From NCBI GenBank assembly GCA_014621425.1, contig JAANBB010000568.1, positions 1 through 22,511 of the forward strand: a stretch of DNA of 22,511 nt, read 5' to 3'. The notes below the pieces were generated by a model that saw only the letters and a list, made by a program, of their open reading frames with translations, did no database searches and was not told where the DNA came from. The DNA is from Cylindrodendrum hubeiense (Eukaryota; Ascomycota; Sordariomycetes; Hypocreales; Nectriaceae). Made by a program: the position numbers and the translations under genes. This document shows positions 6,767 to 15,850 of this stretch, piece after piece. Position 1 is the stretch's first letter. Each line of letters opens with the position of its first letter.

Positions 6767-8893
6767 ATGTATCGCAGTGTTCTAAGATCAGGGCCAATTT
6801 CCGGCGTACGCGTGAGACTTGAGCTTAGATTATCTGCCGCCTCGATACTTTACCCTACGAGAATCCTCCACTTGCCTGGCAACCACTCAGTCTATCGCCA
6901 ACCGCAAATCGCTTGCTACACTTTTTCCACCACCTCCAAAATGGCTGGCGACGCATTGCCCACGAACACAGTCGAGCATGGCGGCAAGGAATACCGAACC
7001 GTCAAGGAGGGAAAGGCGACCATTCTAGTACCCCAGGGCGCTAAGATTGGCGAGGATCGTGGAGACGTTCAACAGGTCTTCTACAACCCGATTCAACAGT
7101 ACAATCGCGATCTCTCGGTTCTTGCAATCAAGACTTATGGCGAAGAGACACTCGAAAAGAGACGGGAGCAATATGAAATACGAATGGCGAAGCAGGGGAA
7201 GAAGAGAAAGCGCGATGATGATGTGCAACAACCAAAGGAAAACACCACTGAGGCCGAAAAGTCCACAGTCAAGGACGAGTCACAAGCTCCAGCGCAGCCC
7301 AAGCCCGATGCTCCGGAAACACAACAGAAATCAGAGCCCCCAAAGGCCCAGTTCAAAATCCTGGACGCTCTGTCAGCATCGGGTCTACGAGCCCTTCGAT
7401 ACGCTCATGAGCTGCCCTTTGTAACCTCTGTTAAGGCGAACGACTTGTCCGACTCGGCGGCGGAGACGATCAAGATGAATGTCAGCCACAACGGGCTTGA
7501 GGACAAGATCACTGTCACACAGGGCGATGCTCTCGCGCACATGTACCGCGCGATTGCAGACGACTTGTCGCACCGGGATCGATTAGGGAACACTGGTAAG
7601 GCCAACAAGTTTGATGTCATCGACTTGGATCCCTACGGTACGGCTGCGCCTTTCTTCGATGCCGCAGTCCAGGCCGTGCGAGACGACGGTGGCCTTCTTT
7701 GCATCACCTGCACAGACAGCGCTGTGTGGGCTGGACATAGCTACTGCGAGAAGACGTATGCCTTGTATGGCGGAATTCCCATCAAGGGAATGCACTCACA
7801 TGAAAGTGGTCTACGACTTGTGCTCAACGCTGTTGCGACATCTGCGGCTCGCTATAGTCTTACGATTGAGCCGCTCCTTTCGCTTTCGATCGACTTTTAC
7901 ACCAAATTCTTTATTCGTGTTACGAAGTCACCACAGTCCGTCAAATTCCTCGCAGCCAAGACGGTGCTGGTGTACAGCTGCGACAGTGGATGCGGTGCTT
8001 GGGAAACACAGCCCCTCTTGAGGAGCAAACCTACGCCAAACAAGAAGGGAGTTGGTGCTTACTACAAGCACACTATGGCCCTGGGGCCGACTGTTGGCCA
8101 GTTCTGCAAGCACTGTGGATTCAAGATGCACATTAACGGCCCGATGTATGGAGGACATATTCACTCCAAGGACTTTATCCAGCGACTCCTGGCGCAGATT
8201 CCCGAAGCGGATCGTTCGGTCTATGGTACTTTGCCTAGGCTTGAGGGTATGCTTCGAACAGCCCTTGAGGAGTACCTTGAAGGGCCAAAGGTCACAGAGC
8301 CCATCGATCCCAAGGATATCCAGCTTGCAGCCGTTGACCACTACCCTTTCTTTGTCATCCCCAGCAAGCTAGCCAGCGTGATCAGCTGCTCAACTCCTGG
8401 CGAGGACATGTTTAGAGGGGCACTGATGCACCTGGGCTACCGAACTACGAGAAGCCACTGCCGACCAGGAAGCATCAAGACCGATGCCCCTTGGTCGACA
8501 ATTTGGTGGGTGATGACCGAGTGGATTCGCCAAAAGTCCCCCATCAAGGAAGCAAACATCAAGTCATCCTCGGCTGCTTGGAAAATTCTGAAGGAGGCGG
8601 GCCTGGTCGGTCGCGAAGACGCCGGATCGGAGGAAGCGCCATCCAAGGATCAGACTTCTGAGATGGAGGGCGTGGAACAGCAGGAGCCGACAGGTGCCAA
8701 GGCAGGTGACTCAGTCGATGCATCAACCGGAAACGAGGCTGCCCCTCCAACCGAGGAGGAGCTGCGCAAGACACTGCTGTTTAATGAGGATCTGGTTCGG
8801 CTGGTGCGTCGACGAGGAGAACAAAAGTATGTCCGATATCAGATGAATCCTCGGGAGAACTGGGGCCCGCTCTCCAAGGCCAGCAAACGGTAA
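6767..8893 (+). CDS. trm1: tRNA (guanine26-N2)-dimethyltransferase Trm1, with mitochondrial-type N-terminal extension
   Basis: Trm1 makes N2,N2-dimethylguanosine at position 26 of tRNAs from S-adenosylmethionine. The 708-residue intron-free frame shows the SAM-binding block FKILDALSASGLRALRYA (196 to 213), the catalytic DLDPYG (286 to 291), TCTDSAVWAG just after it, and a zinc-type cysteine set (C405, C409, C447, C450). A basic KKRKR stretch near residue 146 could be a nuclear signal. A Pro/Glu/Lys-rich insert at about 150 to 195 separates the N-terminal part from the SAM block. Two in-frame starts are visible. ATG 6767 has a poor context (T at -3) and begins an Arg-rich, nearly acid-free leader of 58 residues. 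ATG 6941 has a strong context (A at -3, G at +4) and begins a 650-residue form, MAGDALPT. This mirrors yeast TRM1, where alternative starts give mitochondrial and nuclear forms. Confidence 0.97.
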   Translation: MYRSVLRSGPISGVRVRLELRLSAASILYPTRILHLPGNHSVYRQPQIACYTFSTTSKMAGDALPTNTVEHGGKEYRTVKEGKATILVPQGAKIGEDRGDVQQVFYNPIQQYNRDLSVLAIKTYGEETLEKRREQYEIRMAKQGKKRKRDDDVQQPKENTTEAEKSTVKDESQAPAQPKPDAPETQQKSEPPKAQFKILDALSASGLRALRYAHELPFVTSVKANDLSDSAAETIKMNVSHNGLEDKITVTQGDALAHMYRAIADDLSHRDRLGNTGKANKFDVIDLDPYGTAAPFFDAAVQAVRDDGGLLCITCTDSAVWAGHSYCEKTYALYGGIPIKGMHSHESGLRLVLNAVATSAARYSLTIEPLLSLSIDFYTKFFIRVTKSPQSVKFLAAKTVLVYSCDSGCGAWETQPLLRSKPTPNKKGVGAYYKHTMALGPTVGQFCKHCGFKMHINGPMYGGHIHSKDFIQRLLAQIPEADRSVYGTLPRLEGMLRTALEEYLEGPKVTEPIDPKDIQLAAVDHYPFFVIPSKLASVISCSTPGEDMFRGALMHLGYRTTRSHCRPGSIKTDAPWSTIWWVMTEWIRQKSPIKEANIKSSSAAWKILKEAGLVGREDAGSEEAPSKDQTSEMEGVEQQEPTGAKAGDSVDASTGNEAAPPTEEELRKTLLFNEDLVRLVRRRGEQKYVRYQMNPRENWGPLSKASKR

Positions 8894-9223
8894 AGATCAC
8901 ACAAGCACATATAGTTTGCCTCATTTCAGTTGAGATACCTTCGCAATGATTGCGCCCGATTTACTGAATTCGGTCGTGTGGATTCGGTTGATGGCGCCTG
9001 GCGTCATTTGGACCCTGGAGCGGGCAATCTTCGTCAGCTAGAGCCGGCCCCACAAACGATGGTGCAAACCAAAGCCAATGCCAGAACAAACCGGGACAAA
9101 TGGCGCGGCTCTTCTAAAAGCACCGCCCTCTCGGCTCTGTCAGGCCGCTGGTTACACCTTCACATGCAGGGCATTTGCCCGTGACCGCGCTATGCGGGTT
9201 TGCTAGCCTCCTCACCTGCCTTT

Positions 9224-9362
9224 ATTGGCCAGATAGCTAATCCATCCATCCAAACACCACACATACATCCATCCGTTCATGCATCTATCAAGATCGGTCG
9301 GCATTGTCTGAAGCGATCGTTCCCTTTGCTTTTCTTTTCCTTTTTTCTTCTCTCCCTCTCCA
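9224..9362 (+). promoter_or_regulatory. Putative promoter: reverse CCAAT box plus pyrimidine tract
   Basis: ATTGG at 9224 to 9228 is a reverse-strand CCAAT box about 185 bases before the ATG at 9412. A nearly pure C/T tract follows at 9321 to 9362, a common element just upstream of transcription or translation starts in filamentous fungi. CCAAT is bound by the Hap complex in this group; binding here is inferred. Confidence 0.45.
9239..9295. repeat. CATC-rich degenerate tetranucleotide repeat
   Basis: Runs of CATC/CATA such as CATCCATCCATC and ACATACATCCATCC recur with interruptions across this stretch of the lipid-kinase-like promoter. Likely a decayed microsatellite within the 5' region. 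Confidence 0.6.
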
Positions 9363-9411
9363 TAAACCCCGTATTCCGTCACTCCTGTGTCACGCCCCCG
9401 TTCCCCGCACA

Positions 9412-10896
9412 ATGAGCTCCGCACTGTCGCGGGCGCATCCTCAAGAGGTTCTGCCTGTAAATGACGTCGCTTTCACCGACGGCAATCTGACGTGGACTCG
9501 AGCCGGGGCATCCGAAAAGGTCAATCGCGATGAAATCCTCTTCATTCTGGAAGCACCAGGCACAAATGTAGTGGGTCCAGAGTTTATCATCTGTTGTCTC
9601 AAGGAAGTCCCCGAAGACGGAGAGAACCCATTTCAACTCTCTCTGTTCAGATCCGCAGAGATACCTGCGGAGGTTCCGCGGCAATATATTATTAGGGACG
9701 TGCCATCTTACCTCCGCCATGGGGTAGACAACAAAGTAGATGTCATTGTCTCAACCAAGTCCGGTATGGAGTTAGCCTTGAGAGTCTGGGAGGACGTGCT
9801 GCGACACCTCTGGCAATTAATTGCTGGCCTTGGTGAGCAGCATACACTCAAGACGCACGGTCCCCAGGCAACTTCGAGCGAGTTGTATTACCGGCTCACT
9901 ATTACGCAAAGTGCAGAGACCATTCGGGGGTTTTCGAAAGGTTTATGGTCCTCAGACAACCAGGGCTCGACGTCAAGAACGATCGTTCTTCTCAGCGGAG
10001 ACGGCGGAGTGGTGGATCTACTGAATGGATCTGACCAGGACTCGTCGCACGCGTCCTTGCCCTTGATGGCGCTGCTTCCTCTGGGAACTGGAAATGCCCT
10101 CTTTCATTCAATGCACAAGCCTCTATACCAGAATCCCGGACCAAGCCCACTGGTCCACGGACTGCGGACGCTTTTTCAGGGGACACCTTCTGATCTCCCC
10201 GTCTTCCGAGCATCCTTTTCATCCGGATCTCGAATCGTCACTTTTGCCGACAAGGCGAATGCGACTGGTGAATCCAGCGATAATGCCGAGTTTGCAAGGG
10301 AAGAAACAGAGGTTTCTCATCTGAATGGCGCCATCGTTGCTAGCTATGGGTTCCACTCCAGTATTGTCTACGAAAGCGACACGCCTGAGTACCGTGTCCA
10401 CGGCAACAAGCGTTTTGGCATGGTCGCGCAAGAACTCTTAAGGGAGTCACACCCATACACCGCTCAGGTTTCCATTCGGCGCCCTGGGTCGTCTAAATTT
10501 GAGGCAATCCCGCGAGACACGCATGCATACGTGCTCGCTACACTGGTGTCGAATCTGGAGCGCACATTTACCATATCACCTGCAAGCAAGCCCCTCCAAG
10601 GACAACTTCGGCTGGTTCACTTCGGACCCGTCGGAGGCGAGAGGACAATGGATGTGATGATGCAGGCGTATAACGAAGGCAAGCATGTGGATATCAAGTG
10701 GGATGATGGTGAGCAGGTTGGATATGATGAGGTAGAGGAGGTTCAAGTCGTGATTCTAGAGGAGGATGAGAGGTGGCGCAAGGTGTGTATTGATGGCACC
10801 ATTGTTGAAGTCCCCAAGGGCGGGCAGATGAATGTGAGCATGTTGGAGCGGGGGCCTTTCAGGGTGCTGGCAGACTCGCGTCTGCTTCGCGGATGA
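9412..10896 (+). CDS. DAGK-catalytic-domain protein (sphingosine/diacylglycerol kinase-like)
   Basis: A 494-residue single-exon protein starting at the first ATG (MSSALSRAHP); the frame upstream opens only at a TTG. The middle part carries the lipid-kinase nucleotide-binding signature: TIVLLSGDGGVVDLLNG at about residues 190 to 206 and LLPLGTGNALFHS at 221 to 233, in the same order as GGDGT...N and P.GT.N in diacylglycerol kinases, sphingosine kinases and YegS-like enzymes. The GFHSSIVYESDTPEYRVHGNKRF region then matches the second-domain layout of sphingosine-kinase-like proteins. Such enzymes phosphorylate a lipid hydroxyl using ATP. The first motif deviates from the consensus (see findings). 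The substrate is unknown. The N-terminal 150 residues are not a recognised domain. No signal peptide or membrane segment is seen. It ends 80 bases from the convergent ABC-F gene. Confidence 0.85.
   Translation: MSSALSRAHPQEVLPVNDVAFTDGNLTWTRAGASEKVNRDEILFILEAPGTNVVGPEFIICCLKEVPEDGENPFQLSLFRSAEIPAEVPRQYIIRDVPSYLRHGVDNKVDVIVSTKSGMELALRVWEDVLRHLWQLIAGLGEQHTLKTHGPQATSSELYYRLTITQSAETIRGFSKGLWSSDNQGSTSRTIVLLSGDGGVVDLLNGSDQDSSHASLPLMALLPLGTGNALFHSMHKPLYQNPGPSPLVHGLRTLFQGTPSDLPVFRASFSSGSRIVTFADKANATGESSDNAEFAREETEVSHLNGAIVASYGFHSSIVYESDTPEYRVHGNKRFGMVAQELLRESHPYTAQVSIRRPGSSKFEAIPRDTHAYVLATLVSNLERTFTISPASKPLQGQLRLVHFGPVGGERTMDVMMQAYNEGKHVDIKWDDGEQVGYDEVEEVQVVILEEDERWRKVCIDGTIVEVPKGGQMNVSMLERGPFRVLADSRLLRG
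9975..9990. repeat. 16-base perfect palindrome inside the lipid-kinase-like CDS
   Basis: AAGAACGATCGTTCTT is self-complementary over all 16 bases. It encodes part of the strand leading into the SGDGG loop, so coding constraint may explain some of it. Confidence 0.6.
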
Positions 10897-10976
10897 GGCG
10901 CGGAGGGTTGGATATGGCATCTACTGGTAGTGTATTTGTTTGATTAACACGCTCATGGTTCAAGTTAAAACTCGTC

Positions 10977-13425
10977 TCACTGTTGGAGTAGTTTCTTCAC
11001 CCTCTTCTCCATGAGCTGCTCAAACTCATCCACTCCCTTCTCCAACACACTCATTTTCCCTCCCTTCAACCTATATACCACTCGTCTCCTCGGACTGTCC
11101 TCGTCCTCGTCCTCATCCTCACTGTCCTCCTCATCTTCATCCCGCGCCCCCTCTATCACACCGCGCATAAACCATCGGTCGTGGCTCACCAGGATTACTG
11201 CACCCTCCCAATCACGCAGCGCCTCCCGCAGTGCGGTTACCGTCTCGTAATCGAGATGCGTGGTGACCTCGTCAAGAATCAGGCAGTGTGGCTGTCGCCA
11301 TATTAGGCGGGCGAGCTCCACGCGGACGACTTGGCCGCCCGAGAGCTTCATGAGTGGCACGTCGGAGGCGAAACGCCCAGGAAGGCCGAGCTTGCCGAAG
11401 AGGCCGCGCAGTTCTCCCTCGTTGATCTCGTCGGTCTGGGTCTTGACCTCGCGGGAGAGAAGCGCGAGAGCTGTGAGGCCAGGCTCTTCACGACCGATGT
11501 CCTGGAGAGCGTCAGTGGCGTGCTGGGAGTAGTAGCCGAGCTTCAGGCGCGGATGTGTTGTGACATTGCCGGAGGATGGGCGAGTCTCATCGACAAGCAT
11601 TTTTATGAGCGTGGATTTTCCAGAGCCGTTGAGGCCTAAGATGCCGATGCGATCGCCCATGCTGACGGAGAGAGTGATGTCCTGGACGATAAGGGGCATC
11701 TTGGGCGAGTATCGAAATGCAACCTTTTCCAAGGAGATGAGCGCTCCCGGGAACCGCAGGTCAAGAGTCTCCGGTAGGTAGATGACGACGGGGCGGTTCT
11801 CTGGAGCGATATCAATGTCCTCACGAGCTGTAAGGTGATAGCCCACGAGGTCGCGGTTCAGCTTGAAGCGGCCGCCGCGATTACTGACCTGCAGGCCCCA
11901 ACGATCGTCGAGCTTCTTCTGCCGGGACTTTGCCTGGCGGAGCTTGTTCTGGTCGTCGTTGGCCTTGCCTGCTTTCATGTTGGCGGCGATGGACTCTTCA
12001 ATGTGTGCCTTTTGCTTGTCCTGGGCATCCTTCATCTTAGTGAGCCAGAGCTTGCGCTCCGACTGGGAGGCTTCATAGGTGGGCAGGTCGCCGTGGAAGG
12101 AGATGAGCTTCTTTTCTTTGAGGATGATTAGGTCGCTGCAGACGGAGATGAAATCGCGATCATGGGAGACGAGGATCAGAGTCGGGGGGCGGTCGGTATC
12201 CTCGAGGCCTTGCAGATAACGCTGCAGCCAGATGATTCCTAGGAGGTCGAGAAAGTTGGTGGGCTCATCGAGAATAAGGATGTCTGTCTGCTGAAGCAGG
12301 GTCGTTGCGAGAGCTGCGCGCATGTGCCATCCACCGGAGAGGCTCGTGATGGGTTTCTCCATGAGCGCCTCTGAAAAGCCGAGACCAGTGAGGATCTTCT
12401 TGGCTTGCGACTCCGTCTCAGAAACGCGAGCAGGATCTATCTGGATCTGGAGGTCGGCGAGCAGATCGGCAGCCTCTTGTGTCTCCGCTTGGAGGGTGTC
12501 GGGCGTGATGTCGTCGTTTTCCTGTTCCAACCTAGACATGCTTGTCAAAATGAGGCGTTCTGATAGTAGGATTCAGTGACTTACAGCGTGTTAGACTCGG
12601 CGACTACTTTCTCGTAGACCACTAGCGCTTTACGCGCCTGGAGGCCGCGAGCACCGCTACGAAGTCGGGCGTCCTTGTCGAGGCGGAACAGGCGTTGCTG
12701 GTGGCGGTGATGCTTGAGCTGCCTCAGGGCTCGGACCGGGGCATATGAATCCGAGGCATTGACGCCCTCGGACAAGACTACAGATGTGAGTGATGAGAAT
12801 AAAGGCCGCGAATTTGAAGTTATAGAATCATACCCTTGATCTCCTGTTCCACAGCCTGCTTCGCCGTGGCTCGCTCGATGACCTCCTCCAAGACGCTTGA
12901 GGTCGGGCCATTTTCGGAATCAGGCTTTCCATCAGAATTCTCATTGATGAGCCTTGATTGCTGTAGAAGGGCAACTCTAGTTCCCTCGGGGATTCCAGGA
13001 ATGAGCTTCTCCGCGATAGCCTTGAGCAACGCTAAGGACGAGTTGTTAACAGGAGAGCGGTCTGTAAGAGCATGGTGACCTGAGACGTACTAGATTTCCC
13101 TGTCCCATTGCGGCCGACCAGGGCATACCGCTGGCCCTCCTTGAGCGTCAACTTTGCATTATTGAGAATCTCAATTCCCTCAGCCTTGGCCTTAGACTTT
13201 CCCTTGGCCGTGGACTTGCCGCTGGCCTTGCTGCCTGAGGTGACAGTGATGAAGATGCCGTCAATTTCGAGCTGCGGGCTCCAGAGTTAGGCCGTGGCTG
13301 ATTAAGAGAGATGGGTTTCCGATGGACCGTTGTACCTCACGATAATTGGGCGACTCAATGTGGAAGCGTGTCTGCTTGGAGGTGCACAGTATGGTGGCTA
13401 CCGATTCGGAGGCAATCGACGTCAT
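10977..13425 (-). CDS. ABC-F family ATPase (Gcn20/ABCF3-like), five exons
   Basis: Exons on the minus strand: 13336..13425, 13091..13271, 12834..13031, 12585..12777 and 10977..12531. They total 2217 bases and encode 738 residues. The four introns are 64, 59, 56 and 53 bases with GT..AG ends. The first splits nothing, and the second cuts inside the first Walker A (GRNGTGKS|T). The protein has two ATPase domains and no membrane segments, as in ABC-F proteins that act on ribosomes or the Gcn2 pathway. First domain: Walker A at about 83 to 91, signature LSGGWHM near 285, Walker B LILDEPTNFLD near 306, VSHDRDF near 343. A Lys-rich linker follows at about 375 to 432. Second domain: GLNGSGKST near 519, LSGGQ near 617, LILDEVTTHLD near 638, VSHDRWF near 669. 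An acidic run (about 684 to 699) precedes the C-terminus. Compared with yeast Gcn20 the long N-terminal region is missing and a Lys/Ser/Gly-rich insert precedes the first Walker A. The exact ABC-F subgroup is uncertain. Confidence 0.94.
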
Positions 13426-14606
13426 TGTGGGGAGGTAAATAGTACAAGCGAGGTAGAAGTAGAACAATTACTCTGAAGGGGAAGAGACAAGAAATGCAAG
13501 CAAAGACGGCTCGTATAGTACATTCGGTGACTGTTTAATCAATGGAAGCAGTCGATGCCCTCTTTTCGGCCATGGAAGCCAACCGGCAACTTCATGAATT
13601 AAGTAGCTGGCTTCGTGATAGGAGATTTCGGGTGCCATCTGCAGTTTTTCCCCGCGACGAATTGCGCAGCCCAGATCCGACGCCAACAAATCACGGCCCG
13701 GCAGCCACAAAATGAGGTGCCTCGGGGAAGAAAGACGGGCCACTTGCTCTCTTCGCTTAGAGGTGCCGCCATCAAACTGCAGGTGACTCATACCGGATGA
13801 CTCGCTAGACATATCAAACTCGGGCCCGCCAATGCGCCGAGCCATTTTGCTGCACCATGTGCGACCCCCAGATCGACAGCGCGAATAAACTGATGGGGTC
13901 AGCTTTGGGAATAAGGCCAGTCATGGCAGGGAAATGACTGCATCGAGAGTGACTCACTCCTTCATCGACCGATTTATGGCTGGAGATTGCCATTCCCAAG
14001 CCCTCAGAGGGGCATACACCTAACCTGTACACCCTCCCCTACGTATCTTGAGTACCATCCGATCAGTCCCCACACTCAGTTTAAAGTACAATCAATTGAA
14101 TTTGACAATTAATATCCCTGAAAAGAATAAACCCGGGGAAACTACTTTAATTTTGGTCCTCATTATAGTACATGATCTAACGATTGCTACGAGATATTAT
14201 TTCGAGGGTGAGGTGGTAAGTCGCCAGTTTGACGTCGATGGAGTTACTTCGACTTCAGTCGCAGGCATAGTACTCGATCATGTCGAGAATTATCCAGGAC
14301 GGTCGCATGTCCTATACTGAGGGATTTCGGTTAGCAGCTAATAGGTAGGGACATAATACTTTACCTTGCGGGTTGTGGATAAGGATAGTATCCCGGCATC
14401 GTAGTGCCGTGAGCTCATTTTTCCTTGATCACATCCCTAGGATCGCTTAATTTCGATGACTAGATCAAGGCAAAGGATATGGGTGATGATGTGACTGTTG
14501 ATCCGTTCTCTTTGCTGGCTAGTACTGTGCCGGTAACTAGGAATACTGCAGAGTGAACATCTGATATACCGTTTGCGTTAGCAGGACTTGGCCCATAGAT
14601 TTGTTG

Positions 14607-14624
14607 GGGAGTTCGGGGAGTTCG
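14607..14624. repeat. Tandem duplication of GGGAGTTCG
   Basis: Two perfect adjacent nine-base copies are read directly. It is small and probably a slippage product in non-coding DNA. Confidence 0.7.
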
Positions 14625-15664
14625 AGGAGCCCGAAAATAGGAGCCAAGTATGTAGAGCATCAGTGACAGATGCTTATACAAGCTGGACGCATCATTCTCA
14701 GAACCTTTGTAGCAAGTCTGTCGACGCCGTGTTAGCTAGCGACCGAATTGGCTTGCCAAGTACCGGGATAGCTTGTGGCCAAACTGAATTGCTCACTTGC
14801 CACCAGGCATGCTTGCTCATACACACCATCTGAGTCGCTTCATTGGGAATGCCTCGAAAAATATGATAGATTAGTCTCAAACAGCAGATAATTGTGCTAC
14901 TGGGGCGGAGGATGTGTGGAAGACTCGTCATTTGGTGTTGTTTAGCTTATGCGCAATACCCCCTTTGGATTGACAGCTTTCAGACACCTCATACACCTTT
15001 GGAGATCGAGATCGATCGGGCATCACTCATTCATTCAGCCCCCTCACTCTGCGAGAAGTTTGTAAAAAAGAATTACATGGGTTTCGTTGCTTGGCTTTGC
15101 CGCCATTCTGCTGCGTTTTGGAATTCCGTTGCTTTCGTCACCCCATGCTGTATTCAACCATCATCAACTGCTGGCTACTGTATCACGGCTTCAAAAGAAG
15201 CAAGTAAAGGCAATACCAGGTCAACTGGTCAGCGTGATGTACATTGAGTTCATCAACATGATATGCGGTGAGCTGGTCATCGATACCCCACGGGGAAGTC
15301 GTAGACAAACAATTATGTTTCGCACCTTGCCACTGCCCGTCAGCTTCTACACTCTTTCCTTCTTATTTCCCTGTACTGCTTATATCTGCTTTATATACTG
15401 GTTTATTGATGAGTATTTCGACTCCCTCTCCCCTGTAGAGAGTCAAATCGACGATGGAATCACCGATTAGCACTGGCTCGTATGCACCTTCAAGATGTTG
15501 CGGTTGCACTTTAGACAGACCGCAGAGCACTCAACACAAAGATAACGAGGGAAACGAGCATCTACTATTGAAAGCTTTGCTACCACGAAGCAGAACCGTG
15601 ACATTCCACGGTTGCTTCGGCTATTCTCCCTCCCCTAGACCCTGGACAGACAGGCTGACGGCCC

Positions 15665-15850
15665 ATTGGCTGCTAAATCGCTCCCAGCAACCACCTGCCT
15701 AATTCTTCATGGACCTTTTGCACTACGGCGGATTTGCTTATCACCAGTCGCTATACATAATGTCTGCGACTCTAATAAATAACCCCTTAATTCCCATCTG
15801 CCTGTCTGCCTCAACTTTCCTCCTCCTCAATCTGCTCTACCATCGCCAGC
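15665..15850 (+). promoter_or_regulatory. Putative ABCC promoter and 5' leader with upstream ATGs
   Basis: ATTGG (15665 to 15669) is a reverse CCAAT box about 185 bases before the ATG at 15851. An A/T-rich TAATAAATAA element lies near 15772 to 15781 and a C/T-rich stretch at about 15800 to 15850 leads to the start. ATGs at 15709 and 15760 open a frame that runs past the main start to 15954 in a different frame. If they are transcribed they form an overlapping upstream ORF. The transcription start is unknown. Confidence 0.4.

Larger units (their letters stand above)
8894..9411. other. Intergenic: trm1 3' region and promoter of the lipid-kinase-like gene
   Basis: About 520 bases without a supported gene. 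The right half holds a CATC-rich simple repeat (about 9239 to 9295), a CCAAT box in reverse (ATTGG, 9224 to 9228) and a long CT tract (9321 to 9362), together a typical filamentous-fungal promoter. Confidence 0.65.
13426..15850. other. Gene-poor 2.4 kb divergent region between ABC-F and ABCC genes
   Basis: No supported gene is seen on either strand. The left end is the ABC-F promoter and the right end the ABCC promoter. The middle (about 14040 to 15470) is visibly richer in A and T than the flanking genes, with many stops in all frames. Open stretches such as 14048 to 14320 and 15087 to 15470 on the plus strand open at TTG rather than ATG and show no domain. A minus-strand 125-codon frame at 13468 to 13845 has an ATG but no recognisable feature. 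GGGAGTTCG is tandemly duplicated at 14607 to 14624. This may be an old decayed insertion or simply a long regulatory region. Confidence 0.5.

Noticed and set aside
11011..12131. Several plus-strand frames, including Ser-rich ones, opposite the ABC-F gene
   Set aside because: They mirror the acidic GAC/GAG and coding composition of the ABC-F exon on the other strand.
13468..13845. 125-codon minus-strand frame just upstream of the ABC-F start
   Set aside because: It has an ATG but no domain, signal or family resemblance, and it lies where the ABC-F promoter and leader are expected.
15087..15470. 127-codon plus-strand frame upstream of the ABCC gene
   Set aside because: It opens at TTG, its first ATG is far inside, and it shows no domain; probably chance or a decayed remnant.
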